Of a DNA stretch of 43,241 nucleotides, positions 8,311 to 14,491 are shown in pieces. The translations under genes were made by a program, and so were the position numbers. The number at the start of each line of letters is the position of its first letter. Position 1 is the stretch's first letter. The DNA is from Pseudomonas sp. CAN1. GTDB taxonomy: Bacteria > Pseudomonadota > Gammaproteobacteria > Pseudomonadales > Pseudomonadaceae. The stretch covers positions 126,327-169,567 of the forward strand of contig NZ_JASMRU010000008.1 in the NCBI RefSeq assembly GCF_030462585.1. Reading direction: 5' to 3'. Below the pieces are notes generated by a model. The model had not been told where the DNA came from, did no database searches, and was given only the letters and a program-made list of their open reading frames with translations.

Positions 8311-8629
8311 GCTCTTAGAGACTTCCAGAGAAACCTCCGCACACTCCGACTGCCCCGTTCAGGAGGCCTCGTTGAAGCGGAGTTTCAGGGGTTGAGCGAC
8401 ATGGATGTCGCGAGAGCTGCGATGGGCCAGGGACGGCCCTTCGCAGCGTGCCCCTGAAACTTCGCTTCAACGAGGGAATTTTTCGCCTAAGCGAAAAACC
8501 GGATGTCCGGGGCAAGACCTTTTGGTTCCTTTTGGGAGGGCGGCTATCCGACGTTTGCCAAAAGGGACTCGCCCGAGGGGGCGAAACACGGAGTCCACGC
8601 GCACGCCGAAGCGACGCTGGAACACCTAA
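8311..8629 (+). repeat. Structured ~300-nt intergenic repeat, copy B
   Basis: Copy B, on the plus strand, begins GCTCTTAGAGACTTCCAGAG and ends near GACGCTGGAACACCTA. The central arm is 25 nt long: 8367-8391 pairs with 8451-8475 with a single G-T wobble. Within it are GCGACATGGATGTCGC and a stem GCTGCGA...TCGCAGC enclosing GGGCC/GGCCC. Downstream hairpins are TTTTTCGC/GCGAAAAA, CCGGATGTCCGG and, after a small expansion near 8535-8552, the CCTTTTGG/CCAAAAGG stem. The end TCGCCCGAGGGGGCGA is also palindromic. Open frames through it are incidental. Together with copy A it forms a divergent (head-to-head) pair. Confidence 0.8.
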
Positions 8630-8690
8630 CTAAAAGCATCGATCACCCCGACAAGAGGCACCGTATTGCAGAGCGTCCTGGTAACACAGA

Positions 8691-8782
8691 AGCCCGCCGC
8701 GCAGGACATCGCGGACAAAGTCCGCTCCTACGAAACAGGATGCACCGGCACGGGGCACGTTCGCGAGCAAGCTCGCTCCTAC
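8691..8782. repeat. REP variants downstream of copy B
   Basis: 8691-8733 is a 43-nt block (AGCCCGCCGCGCAGGACATC, then the REP variant TCGCGGACAAAGTCCGCTCC) that is repeated base for base at 23690-23732, also downstream of a ~300-nt repeat copy. A standard REP in inverted orientation follows at 8759-8782. The remaining bases up to 8864 are the leader of the next gene. Confidence 0.8.
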
Positions 8783-8864
8783 AGGGAGCCAACCCCGCAC
8801 CACATCAACCCGCCCCACCCCGCTGCCTGCTAAGGTAATGCCCCATACCCCCGCGGAGCTTTCC

Positions 8865-9329
8865 ATGCTGTACGGCATCCTGCTGATCGTCACCTGGATC
8901 ATCCTGCTGATCCGCTACCCCTCCCGCGCCCTGCCGATCTCCGGTGCCGGGCTGGTCGGGCTGGCCGCGGTCATCACCATCGCCATCTGGCAGGACAACA
9001 GCGACGCCCGTCAGTTGCAGCACCTGGAGCTGCGCATCGCCTACCAGCCCGACCAGTGCCAGCCCGGCCGCCCGCTGGCCGTCAGCCTGAAGAACGGCGC
9101 CTCGCGCCCGCTGCTGGAACTGCGCTGGAAGGTCGCCGCCTACCGCCCCGGCGACACCACCGACCTCGCCGAAAACCTCTACGAAGCCCCGCGCTATCGT
9201 GGCCCCGGCGCGCTGCTCGCCGGCGACAGCTGGAGCGACTGCCTGCCGCTGCCGCCGCTGCGCCCCGGTTACCGCGCCAGCACCCTGGAATTCCGCGCCG
9301 AGCGCGTAAACGCCCGCTTCGGCAACTGA
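8865..9329 (+). CDS. Small membrane protein of unknown function
   Basis: A 154-residue protein with two closely spaced N-terminal hydrophobic segments (about residues 1-17 and 23-41), then a soluble, probably beta-rich C-terminal domain (LQHLELRIAYQPDQCQPGRP onward). I chose ATG 8865 because GGAG lies at 8855-8858 with 6-nt spacing. An upstream in-frame ATG at 8838 has AAGG only 2 nt away and would add nine polar residues. I do not recognise a named family. The C-terminal half faces either the periplasm or the cytoplasm depending on topology. It is the first gene after the repeat island, with a 63-nt gap before the next. Confidence 0.75.
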   Translation: MLYGILLIVTWIILLIRYPSRALPISGAGLVGLAAVITIAIWQDNSDARQLQHLELRIAYQPDQCQPGRPLAVSLKNGASRPLLELRWKVAAYRPGDTTDLAENLYEAPRYRGPGALLAGDSWSDCLPLPPLRPGYRASTLEFRAERVNARFGN

Positions 9330-9392
9330 TTCACCTGCCCCGCACATTCCGGTACGGTAGTCCGCGCCAACAGCCCAAAGGACTGCCCCACC

Positions 9393-10223
9393 ATGCCCCA
9401 GCCCGTCGCCCTCATCACCGGTTGCTCCAGCGGTATCGGCCGCGCCCTCGCCGACGCCTTCCAGGGCGCCGGCTACCAGGTCTGGGCCACCGCGCGCCGC
9501 GATGAAGACGTCGCCGCCCTCGACCAGGCGGGATTCCGTGGCGTGCTGCTGGATGTGAACGACGACCCCGCCGTCCAGCGCCTCGCCGAACTCCTGAACA
9601 ACGAAACCGGTGGCCTTGACGTGCTGATCAACAACGCCGGCTACGGCGCCATGGGCCCGCTGCTGGACGGCGGCAGCCAGGCGATCCGCCGGCAGTTCGA
9701 AACTAACGTGTTCGCCGTGGTCGGCGTCACCCGCGCACTGTTCCCGGCGCTACGGGCGCGGCGTGGGCTGGTGGTGAACATCGGCAGCGTTTCCGGCGTG
9801 CTGGTCACCCCCTTCGCCGGTGCCTACTGCGCGTCGAAAGCCGCAGTACACGCGCTGAACGACGCCCTGCGCCTGGAGCTGGCGCCCTTCGGCATCGAAG
9901 TGATGGAAGTGCAGCCCGGCGCCATCGCCTCCAATTTCGCCTCCAACGCCAGCCGCGAAATGACCGCGGTGGTCAGCGAGGATTCGGCCTGGTGGCCATT
10001 GCGTAAGTTCATCCAGGCGCGTGCCGCCGCCTCCCAGGACAAGCCCACGCCGGCCACCGACTTCGCCCGCGAGCTGCTGGCCGCCGCGCAGAAGTCTCCA
10101 CGCCCGCGCCTGGTACGAATCGGCAATGGCAGCCGCGCCCTGCCGCTGCTCTCGCGCTGGGTACCCAGCGGCCTGCTGGACAAGGTGCTGAAGAAACGCT
10201 TCGGCCTCGACGGCTCGCTATGA
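9393..10223 (+). CDS. Short-chain dehydrogenase/reductase (classical SDR)
   Basis: A 276-residue NAD(P)-dependent oxidoreductase. The Rossmann glycine motif is TGCSSGIG (9-16), the structural NNAG is at 80-83, and the catalytic set Ser132, Tyr145 and Lys149 (YCASK) is complete. ARR at 34-36 after the second strand suggests NADP preference. The C-terminus is basic. AAGGA 9 nt upstream supports ATG 9393. Its stop overlaps the next start by 4 nt (ATGA, 10220-10223), so it is cotranscribed with two small membrane proteins. The substrate cannot be told from sequence; lipid or steroid-like carbonyl compounds are typical of this SDR type. Confidence 0.88.
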   Translation: MPQPVALITGCSSGIGRALADAFQGAGYQVWATARRDEDVAALDQAGFRGVLLDVNDDPAVQRLAELLNNETGGLDVLINNAGYGAMGPLLDGGSQAIRRQFETNVFAVVGVTRALFPALRARRGLVVNIGSVSGVLVTPFAGAYCASKAAVHALNDALRLELAPFGIEVMEVQPGAIASNFASNASREMTAVVSEDSAWWPLRKFIQARAAASQDKPTPATDFARELLAAAQKSPRPRLVRIGNGSRALPLLSRWVPSGLLDKVLKKRFGLDGSL

Positions 10224-10573
10224 AGCACTTCCTCTTCCGCATCGCTCGCATCCTCCTGCCGTTCCTGGTGCTGCAACTGGCCGTGGCCATAGGCGTAACG
10301 GCCTACCGGGGCGAGCTGAGCGCAGCAGCCCTGTGCGAGACAACGATCTACGTCGGCTTCGCCTGTTGCGCGTTGGCCGCGCTGATGTTCAAGGGCGCCA
10401 ACGACAGTGCCGGCCTGCTGCGCAATCGCGAGGTGATGAGCGCCGCCGCCACCTCGAATCGCCTGTGGCACGGTCTGATGGCGGATCTCGCCGATGGCCG
10501 CGCCTTCGCCAGCGCCCTGATGGCCAGCAGCGCGCTGCTATTTGCCGGTGCCTACTGGCTGAAGGGGTTCTGA
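10220..10573 (+). CDS. Small integral membrane protein, unknown function
   Basis: 117 residues with about three hydrophobic segments (10-30, 38-58, 97-115) and a polar stretch of about 35 residues between the second and third. It overlaps the SDR by 4 nt at its start, and its stop (10571-10573) shares one base with the next start, TGATG. Translational coupling of the three genes is therefore likely. I do not recognise a family. It could be an accessory to the SDR or to the next protein. Confidence 0.75.
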   Translation: MKHFLFRIARILLPFLVLQLAVAIGVTAYRGELSAAALCETTIYVGFACCALAALMFKGANDSAGLLRNREVMSAAATSNRLWHGLMADLADGRAFASALMASSALLFAGAYWLKGF

Positions 10574-10959
10574 TGACTTACCCGATCCGCTACCTCGCCC
10601 TCGCCGGCATCCTCGCCGCGTTCTTCCTCAACGTAGTGGCGCGCGGGCTGCTGCGGGTCGGCGGTGTGCCGGCGACCTTGCTGGTGGCCGCGGTGATCGC
10701 CGCAGCCATGGCCTTGTGGTTCGCCCGTCGGCACAAGCGCCTGGCACAAACCGGCGAGCGCTGGCGCCTGACCGCGCTGTACGGCGCCGGTCTCGCGGTG
10801 CTCTACGCCATCCTCGTCGGCCTGGCCGCCTGGAAGAACACACCGAGCCCGGCGGCGCTGCTGCTCTACTTCCTCAACTACCTGTGCTATCCGCTGTGCG
10901 TCTGGTGGTTCTTCCGCCCCGGCGTGCTCGTGCGTTTCCTGCCAAGCGGAGCACGCTGA
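10573..10959 (+). CDS. Small integral membrane protein, unknown function
   Basis: A 128-residue, strongly hydrophobic protein with four probable membrane helices (about 6-25, 31-50, 64-86, 92-115). ATG 10573 is chosen from the TGATG overlap with the preceding gene; a longer upstream open frame is the shadow of that gene. No catalytic motif is visible and I cannot assign a family. It ends an SDR-TM-TM mini-operon, followed by an 85-nt gap before the phosphatase gene. Confidence 0.75.
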   Translation: MTYPIRYLALAGILAAFFLNVVARGLLRVGGVPATLLVAAVIAAAMALWFARRHKRLAQTGERWRLTALYGAGLAVLYAILVGLAAWKNTPSPAALLLYFLNYLCYPLCVWWFFRPGVLVRFLPSGAR

Positions 10960-11044
10960 CGGCCATTGACGTTTTCTTCACCTCAATTTCATCGGCGCTC
11001 GACTCCTCGCCGCCTATCGTGGCGCGGTCCTTTGAGGAGTCACC

Positions 11045-11716
11045 ATGTCCCTGCCTTCGATTCTCCGTGGCGCTGTCGCCGCCGCCCTCCTGAGCACCGC
11101 CCTGCAGAGCATCAGCCCTCTCGCCCTGGCCGCTGGCGAGACCCCGGCCGACTGGGCCAGGCCTGTGGACAAGTCGTTCAACCTCTACCAGATGTCACCG
11201 ACCCTCTACCGCAGCGCCCTGCCCGGTAGCGCCGACCTACCCGAGTTGCAGCGCCTGCAGGTGAAGACCGTGGTCAGCTTCATCAAGGACGACGACCGCG
11301 AGTGGATCGGCCAGCAGGACATCGACGCCGTGAGCTTCCCGACCCACGCCGACCGCGTCGATGACGCCGACGTGCTGAAGGTCCTGCGCATCCTGCAAAG
11401 CGCCGAGCAGAACGGCCCGGTGCTGATGCACTGCAAGCACGGGCGCGACCGCACCGGCCTGTTCGCCGCCATGTACCGCACGGTGATCCAGGGCTGGAGC
11501 AAGGAAGACGCGCTCAAGGAAATGGTCCAGGGCGGCTTCGGCACCGAGGACGACATGACCGACGCCGTCGCCTACGTGAAGAAGGCCGACATCGCCAAGC
11601 TGCAGCAGGCCCTGGCCAGCGGCCAATGCAGCACCTCGGCCTTCGCCGGCTGCCAGCTCAAGGGCTGGCTGGCGGACACCTTCGGCGAGGAGCGCCCGCT
11701 GCGTCCAGCGCACTGA
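11045..11716 (+). CDS. tpbA: Periplasmic tyrosine phosphatase, TpbA-like
   Basis: A dual-specificity/tyrosine phosphatase of 223 residues with a signal peptide (hydrophobic 9-29, ending LALAA). The P-loop is HCKHGRDRTG (129-138), with nucleophile Cys130, Arg136 and the general acid Asp103 (HADRVDD). The conserved stretches LYRSALP and LQVKTVVSFIKDDDR match P. aeruginosa TpbA (PA3885). That enzyme dephosphorylates the periplasmic domain of the diguanylate cyclase TpbB/YfiN, lowering c-di-GMP and biofilm. GAGGAG (11035-11040) precedes the start. TpbB is not in the window. A Cys-containing C-terminal extension (CSTSAFAGC) is also as in TpbA. Assignment is by recalled similarity. Confidence 0.85.
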   Translation: MSLPSILRGAVAAALLSTALQSISPLALAAGETPADWARPVDKSFNLYQMSPTLYRSALPGSADLPELQRLQVKTVVSFIKDDDREWIGQQDIDAVSFPTHADRVDDADVLKVLRILQSAEQNGPVLMHCKHGRDRTGLFAAMYRTVIQGWSKEDALKEMVQGGFGTEDDMTDAVAYVKKADIAKLQQALASGQCSTSAFAGCQLKGWLADTFGEERPLRPAH

Positions 11717-11744
11717 TCGGCACATCTGTCACACCGGTATGGCG

Positions 11745-11770
11745 AGAGTGCGCTAACTTGAGCGCACTCT
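11745..11770. promoter_or_regulatory. Perfect 10-bp inverted repeat between tpbA-like gene and HAD gene
   Basis: AGAGTGCGCT (11745-11754) and AGCGCACTCT (11761-11770) are exact inverted repeats around a 6-nt loop. The structure is 29 nt after the phosphatase stop and 21 nt before the HAD start. Only TTA follows, so a canonical intrinsic terminator is unlikely. An operator or a weak attenuator fits equally well. Confidence 0.5.
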
Positions 11771-11790
11771 TAGCGTTTCACAGGCACGCC

Positions 11791-12678
11791 ATGACCAGTT
11801 CCCGCTTCAGCGCCGTCACCCACACCCGCTACATCGACCACGCCGGCCTGGATGCCTTCTGCGCCGACTACGACGGTTTCCTGCTCGACCTCTGGGGCGT
11901 GCTGATCGACGGTGTCGAGGTGTTCCCCGGCGCCCTCGACTGGCTCGCCCGCCGCGCCACCGAAGGCAAGCCGGTGTGGTTCCTCAGCAACGCCTCGCGC
12001 AGCGTCCCGGAAATGGCCGACACCCTGGTGCGCCTGGGCGTTTCCCGCGAGCTGTTCGCCGGCATCACCACCTCCGGCCAGTTGGCCATCGACGCCTTCA
12101 CCCATGAGCGGGAATTCCAGCGCGGCGGCATCTACACCGTCGGCGTCGGCGATGCGCTGACCACCTGGCCGGCGGAAATCCGCGAGCGCTTCTGCGACGA
12201 CATCCATGCCGCATCACTGATCCTCGGCGTCGGCAGCTTTCCCCAGGACGAACTGGAGGAACGCTTCGCCCCACTGCGCGGCGCCACCGACAAGCCCTTC
12301 CTCTGTGCCAACCCCGACCGCGTGGTGGTCTCCGGTGGCAAGACGGTGTTCGGTGCCGGCCGCCTGGCCGAAGCCTTCGCCGAGGAAGGCGGCCGCGTGT
12401 TCTGGTACGGCAAGCCCGATCCCTCGGCCTTTCGCATCGCCGAGCGGCAGCTGGAGGCACGCGGCGCCAAGCGCATCCTGTTCGTCGGCGACTCGCTGGT
12501 GACCGACGTACCCGGCGCGCTGGCCGCACGCATCGACACTCTCTGGCTGGCCTCCACTGGCATCCACCGCCAGGCTCTGGGCGTGCCGTTCAACGGCGAG
12601 CTGGACCCGGAGAAGACCAACGCACTGCTCGATGGCTACCCGGTTCGTCCGCACTTTGCCGCGCCGGGGCTGGTCTGA
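11791..12678 (+). CDS. HAD-superfamily class IIA hydrolase
   Basis: A 295-residue cytoplasmic phosphatase-type protein resembling the TIGR01459 group of HAD IIA enzymes. Motif 1 is LLDLWGVLIDG (31-41) with nucleophile Asp33. Trp replaces the second Asp of the usual DxD, which is typical of this group. Motif 2 is FLSNAS, and the C-terminal motifs are YGKPDPSAF and FVGDSLVTDVPGA. ATG 11791 begins the conserved region; the longer open frame upstream runs through the phosphatase gene and the inverted repeat. The Shine-Dalgarno is weak (CAGG). The substrate is unknown, probably a small sugar or nucleotide phosphate. Confidence 0.85.
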   Translation: MTSSRFSAVTHTRYIDHAGLDAFCADYDGFLLDLWGVLIDGVEVFPGALDWLARRATEGKPVWFLSNASRSVPEMADTLVRLGVSRELFAGITTSGQLAIDAFTHEREFQRGGIYTVGVGDALTTWPAEIRERFCDDIHAASLILGVGSFPQDELEERFAPLRGATDKPFLCANPDRVVVSGGKTVFGAGRLAEAFAEEGGRVFWYGKPDPSAFRIAERQLEARGAKRILFVGDSLVTDVPGALAARIDTLWLASTGIHRQALGVPFNGELDPEKTNALLDGYPVRPHFAAPGLV

Positions 12679-12709
12679 ACTCAGGACACCTGCCTGAGCC
12701 CGAGCACCG

Positions 12710-12961
12710 ATGAACGAGCTGATCGACCTGCTGCAATGGCCAGCCATGCTGGTCACCGTCCTTGCCGCCTGGCTGGTCGGCTCCCGCGAACGCAAACGGC
12801 GCGAGATCGGCTTCTGGGTCTTCCTCGCCAGCAACGCGCTGTGGATCGCCTGGGGCATCCCGGCCAAGGCCTATGCACTGGTGCTGTTGCAGCTGTGCCT
12901 GGCAGCGATGAACATCCGCGGCAGCTACAAGAACCGCCAGCGCGAACGCGCCGGCCGCTGA
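12710..12961 (+). CDS. Small membrane protein, unknown function
   Basis: An 83-residue protein with three hydrophobic segments (about 9-24, 34-49, 51-67) separated by an Arg/Lys-rich loop (SRERKRREI) and ending in a basic tail. The loop and tail suggest a cytoplasmic side by the positive-inside rule. It follows the HAD gene by 31 nt on the same strand and may be cotranscribed. I do not recognise the family. Confidence 0.65.
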   Translation: MNELIDLLQWPAMLVTVLAAWLVGSRERKRREIGFWVFLASNALWIAWGIPAKAYALVLLQLCLAAMNIRGSYKNRQRERAGR

Positions 12962-12971
12962 GCCGTTTTTC

Positions 12972-13185
12972 GTAGGAGCGAGGGGGACGCCTAGTTCTTG
13001 CTCGCGAACCGCATGGCACCAGCGCTGGGCTGATCGCGAGCAAGCTCGCTCCTACGAAGAGCCCCACCCCTGCGCGGATACCAGCCTTTTGTAGGAGCGG
13101 ATCTTATCCGCGAATCCCACCAGCAACTGGGCGGTTCAGGAAATACACCGCTACCGCGGTGATCGCGGAGAAGCTCCGCTCCTAC
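12972..13185. repeat. Two REP doublets, one interrupted by a 14-nt insertion
   Basis: The 398-bp gap 12962-13359 has no gene. The first doublet is 12972-13010 with 13034-13055. Its left REP is split by GGGGACGCCTAGTT (12983-12996); removing those 14 nt restores the perfect consensus GTAGGAGCGAGCTTGCTCGC. The second doublet, a different subtype, is GTAGGAGCGGATCTTATCCG (13091-13115) with its inverted partner ending at 13185. The same 14-mer also interrupts repeat copy C (see 23388-23401). Confidence 0.85.
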
Positions 13186-13206
13186 AAGAGCAGAATTTCA
13201 GCGGCC

Positions 13207-13280
13207 CGTAGGGCGCATAACCCGGAACGTGTTATCCGCCAATATCGGCGGATAACGCCTGCGGCGTTATTCGCCCTACG
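13207..13280. repeat. Second copy of the CGTAGGGCGCATAACC repeat
   Basis: It is nearly the same as 8153-8230: same ends (CGTAGGGCG...CGCCCTACG), same GGATAACGC hairpin, and a 4-5 nt deletion in the centre. It sits just beyond the second REP doublet and before the terminator of the efflux operon. Confidence 0.8.
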
Positions 13281-13308
13281 CGGATGCCGGTATGGCGCCG
13301 CGTTTCGA

Positions 13309-13344
13309 CCGCAAAAGAAAACGGGAGCCGCAGCTCCCGTTTTC
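13309..13344 (-). terminator. Terminator of the efflux operon
   Basis: Perfect 12-bp stem GAAAACGGGAGC / GCTCCCGTTTTC (13317-13328, 13333-13344) with loop CGCA, 15 nt past the stop of the HlyD gene. On the minus strand the stem is followed by TTT TGC, giving a T-rich tail, so it probably ends transcription of the efflux operon. It would also work weakly in the other direction. Confidence 0.8.
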
Positions 13345-13359
13345 ATTCACCCGCTCAGA

Positions 13360-14265
13360 TCACTGCGCCGCCGTAGCCGCGCCGTCGGAGTGTTCCGCAT
13401 CGCGGCTCTCCGGGTTGACGATCACGGTGGCGGTGATGCCCGCCGCCAGCAGCACGCCGTCCGGCACGTCGTCGATATGGATGCGCACCGGCACGCGCTG
13501 GGCCAGGCGCACCCAGTTGAAGGTCGGGTTGACGTCGGCCACCAGCTCGCGGCTTTCCGGGTTGTCGCGGTCGTAGATGGCGCGGGCGATGCTTTCGACG
13601 TGGCCCTTCAGGCGCTCGCCGCTCATCAGTTGCAGCTCGGCCGGGTCGCCGACGCGGATGTGCGGCAGCTTGGTTTCTTCGAAGTAGCCGTAGACCCAGT
13701 AGGAGTTCTCGTCGACCACGGCCATCTTCGCCTCGCCGACGCGGGCGTAGTCGCCACGGTGGACGTTGAGGTTGGTCACGTAGCCGTCCACCGAGGCGCG
13801 CACCTGGGTGCGCTCCAGGTTCAGCTTGGCGGCGTCCAGCGCGGCGAGGGCCTGCTGGTAGTCGGCTTCGGAAGCAGCGGCAGTGTTGCTGGCGTCGTCC
13901 AGGCTCTCGCGGGAGACGACTTCCTCGTCCATGGCGCGGCGGCGCTTGGCGTTGAGCAAACGCATCTGCAGGGTGGCCTTGCGCGAATCGACCAGGGCCT
14001 GGGCCTGCTTCACGGCGATCTGGTAGTGGTCCGGGTCGATCTGCATCAGCAGGTCGCCCTTCCTCACCTGCTGGTTGTCGCGCACCGGCACGTCGACCAC
14101 CACGCCGGAGACGTCGGCGGCGACATTGATGATGTCGGCGCGCACCCGGCCGTCGCGGGTCCAGGGCGTATCCATGTAGTTCACCCAGAGGGCGCGGCCG
14201 ATCAGCGCGGCGACTGCCAGGATGATCAGGGTCGCCAGCAGGCTGATGATGGATTTGAGAGTCAT
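13360..14265 (-). CDS. HlyD-family periplasmic adaptor of aromatic-acid-type efflux pump (AaeA-like)
   Basis: A 301-residue membrane-fusion protein. One N-terminal signal anchor (5-25) is followed by TPWTRDGRVRADI and a biotinyl-lipoyl half (VAADVSGVVVDVPVRDNQ, 49-66). Next come an alpha-helical hairpin (about 80-145), the second lipoyl half (RTQVRASVDGYVTNLNVHRG) and a beta-barrel. It would link the FUSC inner-membrane protein to the outer-membrane factor, both encoded upstream in the same operon (order OMF, FUSC, DUF1656, HlyD). Only 13 nt separate it from DUF1656. E. coli AaeA/AaeB exports hydroxybenzoic acids; the substrate here is inferred from family only. Confidence 0.88.
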   Translation of the reverse strand: MTLKSIISLLATLIILAVAALIGRALWVNYMDTPWTRDGRVRADIINVAADVSGVVVDVPVRDNQQVRKGDLLMQIDPDHYQIAVKQAQALVDSRKATLQMRLLNAKRRRAMDEEVVSRESLDDASNTAAASEADYQQALAALDAAKLNLERTQVRASVDGYVTNLNVHRGDYARVGEAKMAVVDENSYWVYGYFEETKLPHIRVGDPAELQLMSGERLKGHVESIARAIYDRDNPESRELVADVNPTFNWVRLAQRVPVRIHIDDVPDGVLLAAGITATVIVNPESRDAEHSDGAATAAQ

Positions 14266-14278
14266 GGGTGCACGCTCG

Positions 14279-14491
14279 TTACTTGTAGATAGTGAGAGAC
14301 AGGCCGCCGAACAGGCAGGCGAACAGGCACACGCGGAACAGCGCCGGGTGCCAGGTGTAGCGGTACAGGCCGATGGAGGCGAAGATGCGGTCGATGCCCC
14401 AGCAGAGCACTGCGGCGACCAGGAACATCAGGGTCAGGGTCGGCATGTAGACCCCGTGGAACGCGATCTCGCGGGGCAGGTCAGGCAACAT
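14279..14491 (-). CDS. DUF1656 small membrane protein (AaeX-like)
   Basis: A 70-residue protein with two membrane helices (about 15-35 and 45-66), starting MLPDLPREIAFHGVYMP, the usual start of DUF1656 proteins. It overlaps the end of the FUSC gene by 11 nt (14481-14491). These small proteins regularly accompany FUSC/HlyD efflux pairs, but their role is not established. The longer frame upstream (to 14542) lies within FUSC coding sequence and lacks the conserved start. Confidence 0.88.
   Translation of the reverse strand: MLPDLPREIAFHGVYMPTLTLMFLVAAVLCWGIDRIFASIGLYRYTWHPALFRVCLFACLFGGLSLTIYK

Noticed and set aside
8503-8838. Short proteins encoded in repeat copies B and C (for example through PFGSFW and RRTSRTKSAPT segments)
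   Set aside because: The same DNA keeps its stems by compensatory changes and not its reading frames. These are the sort of spurious ORFs that intergenic repeats produce.
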